Origin: an uncultured Christensenellaceae bacterium
GTDB taxonomy: Bacteria > Bacillota > Clostridia > Christensenellales > CAG-138
DNA length: 5,030 nucleotides
Direction of reading: 5' to 3'
Assembly: GCA_902475645.1 (NCBI GenBank)
Contig: CABSAH010000126.1
Span: 1-5,030 of the forward strand
The notes under the pieces are model-generated. The model had not been told where the DNA came from. It was given only the letters and a program-made list of their open reading frames with translations, and made no database searches. Below, piece by piece: positions 5,019 through 5,030 of the stretch. Position 1 is the stretch's first letter. The number at the start of each line of letters is the position of its first letter. A program made the translations under genes and the position numbers.

Positions 5019-5030
5019 GCCCCTTATCTC

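Overview
The window looks like a chromosomal housekeeping stretch from a Gram-positive anaerobe of the Clostridia (Firmicutes). The evidence is strong AGGAGG-type ribosome binding sites, short intergenic gaps, and proteins that resemble clostridial family members: a nucleoside kinase C-terminus, a stomatin-like SPFH protein and its ribbon-helix-helix partner. The DNA is moderately GC-rich, yet isoleucine is mostly written ATA, which suggests a particular uncultured or less-studied lineage. I cannot name a genus.

Region 1 (1-2836, + strand) is a tight gene string. It holds the 3' end of a uridine/nucleoside kinase-like gene, exodeoxyribonuclease III (AP endonuclease), a PLP-dependent low-specificity threonine aldolase, and a cytosolic glycerophosphodiester phosphodiesterase. 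Gaps are only 5 to 26 bases and each complete gene has its own ribosome binding site. No promoter is visible inside the string, so it is probably one transcript. A 13-bp hairpin ends it.

Region 2 (2848-3528, + strand) is trmO (tsaA), encoding the methyltransferase that acts on t6A37 of tRNA. Its true start lies downstream of the terminator-like hairpin. The hairpin's 3' arm carries the only good Shine-Dalgarno sequence nearby.

Region 3 (3537-4849, + strand) is a separate regulated unit. It has a TTGACA promoter, and two copies of the palindrome TGATATCA lie 11 bp apart across its -10 box. A perfect Shine-Dalgarno follows, then a two-TM SPFH/band-7 membrane protein and, one base after its stop, a 68-residue Arc-like ribbon-helix-helix DNA-binding protein. 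The layout suggests that the small DNA-binding protein controls its own operon, which is inference. A strong stem-loop with T-tracts on both sides closes the unit and probably also terminates the convergent gene.

Region 4 (4857-5018, - strand) is a 53-residue protein with an Ala-rich hydrophobic N-terminus and a basic C-terminal tail. Its product is unrecognised.

I see no RNA genes, insertion sequences, CRISPR arrays or phage genes. The most interesting part is the SPFH/ribbon-helix-helix operon with its tandem operator. The genes themselves belong to known families, and I do not claim a wholly new system.
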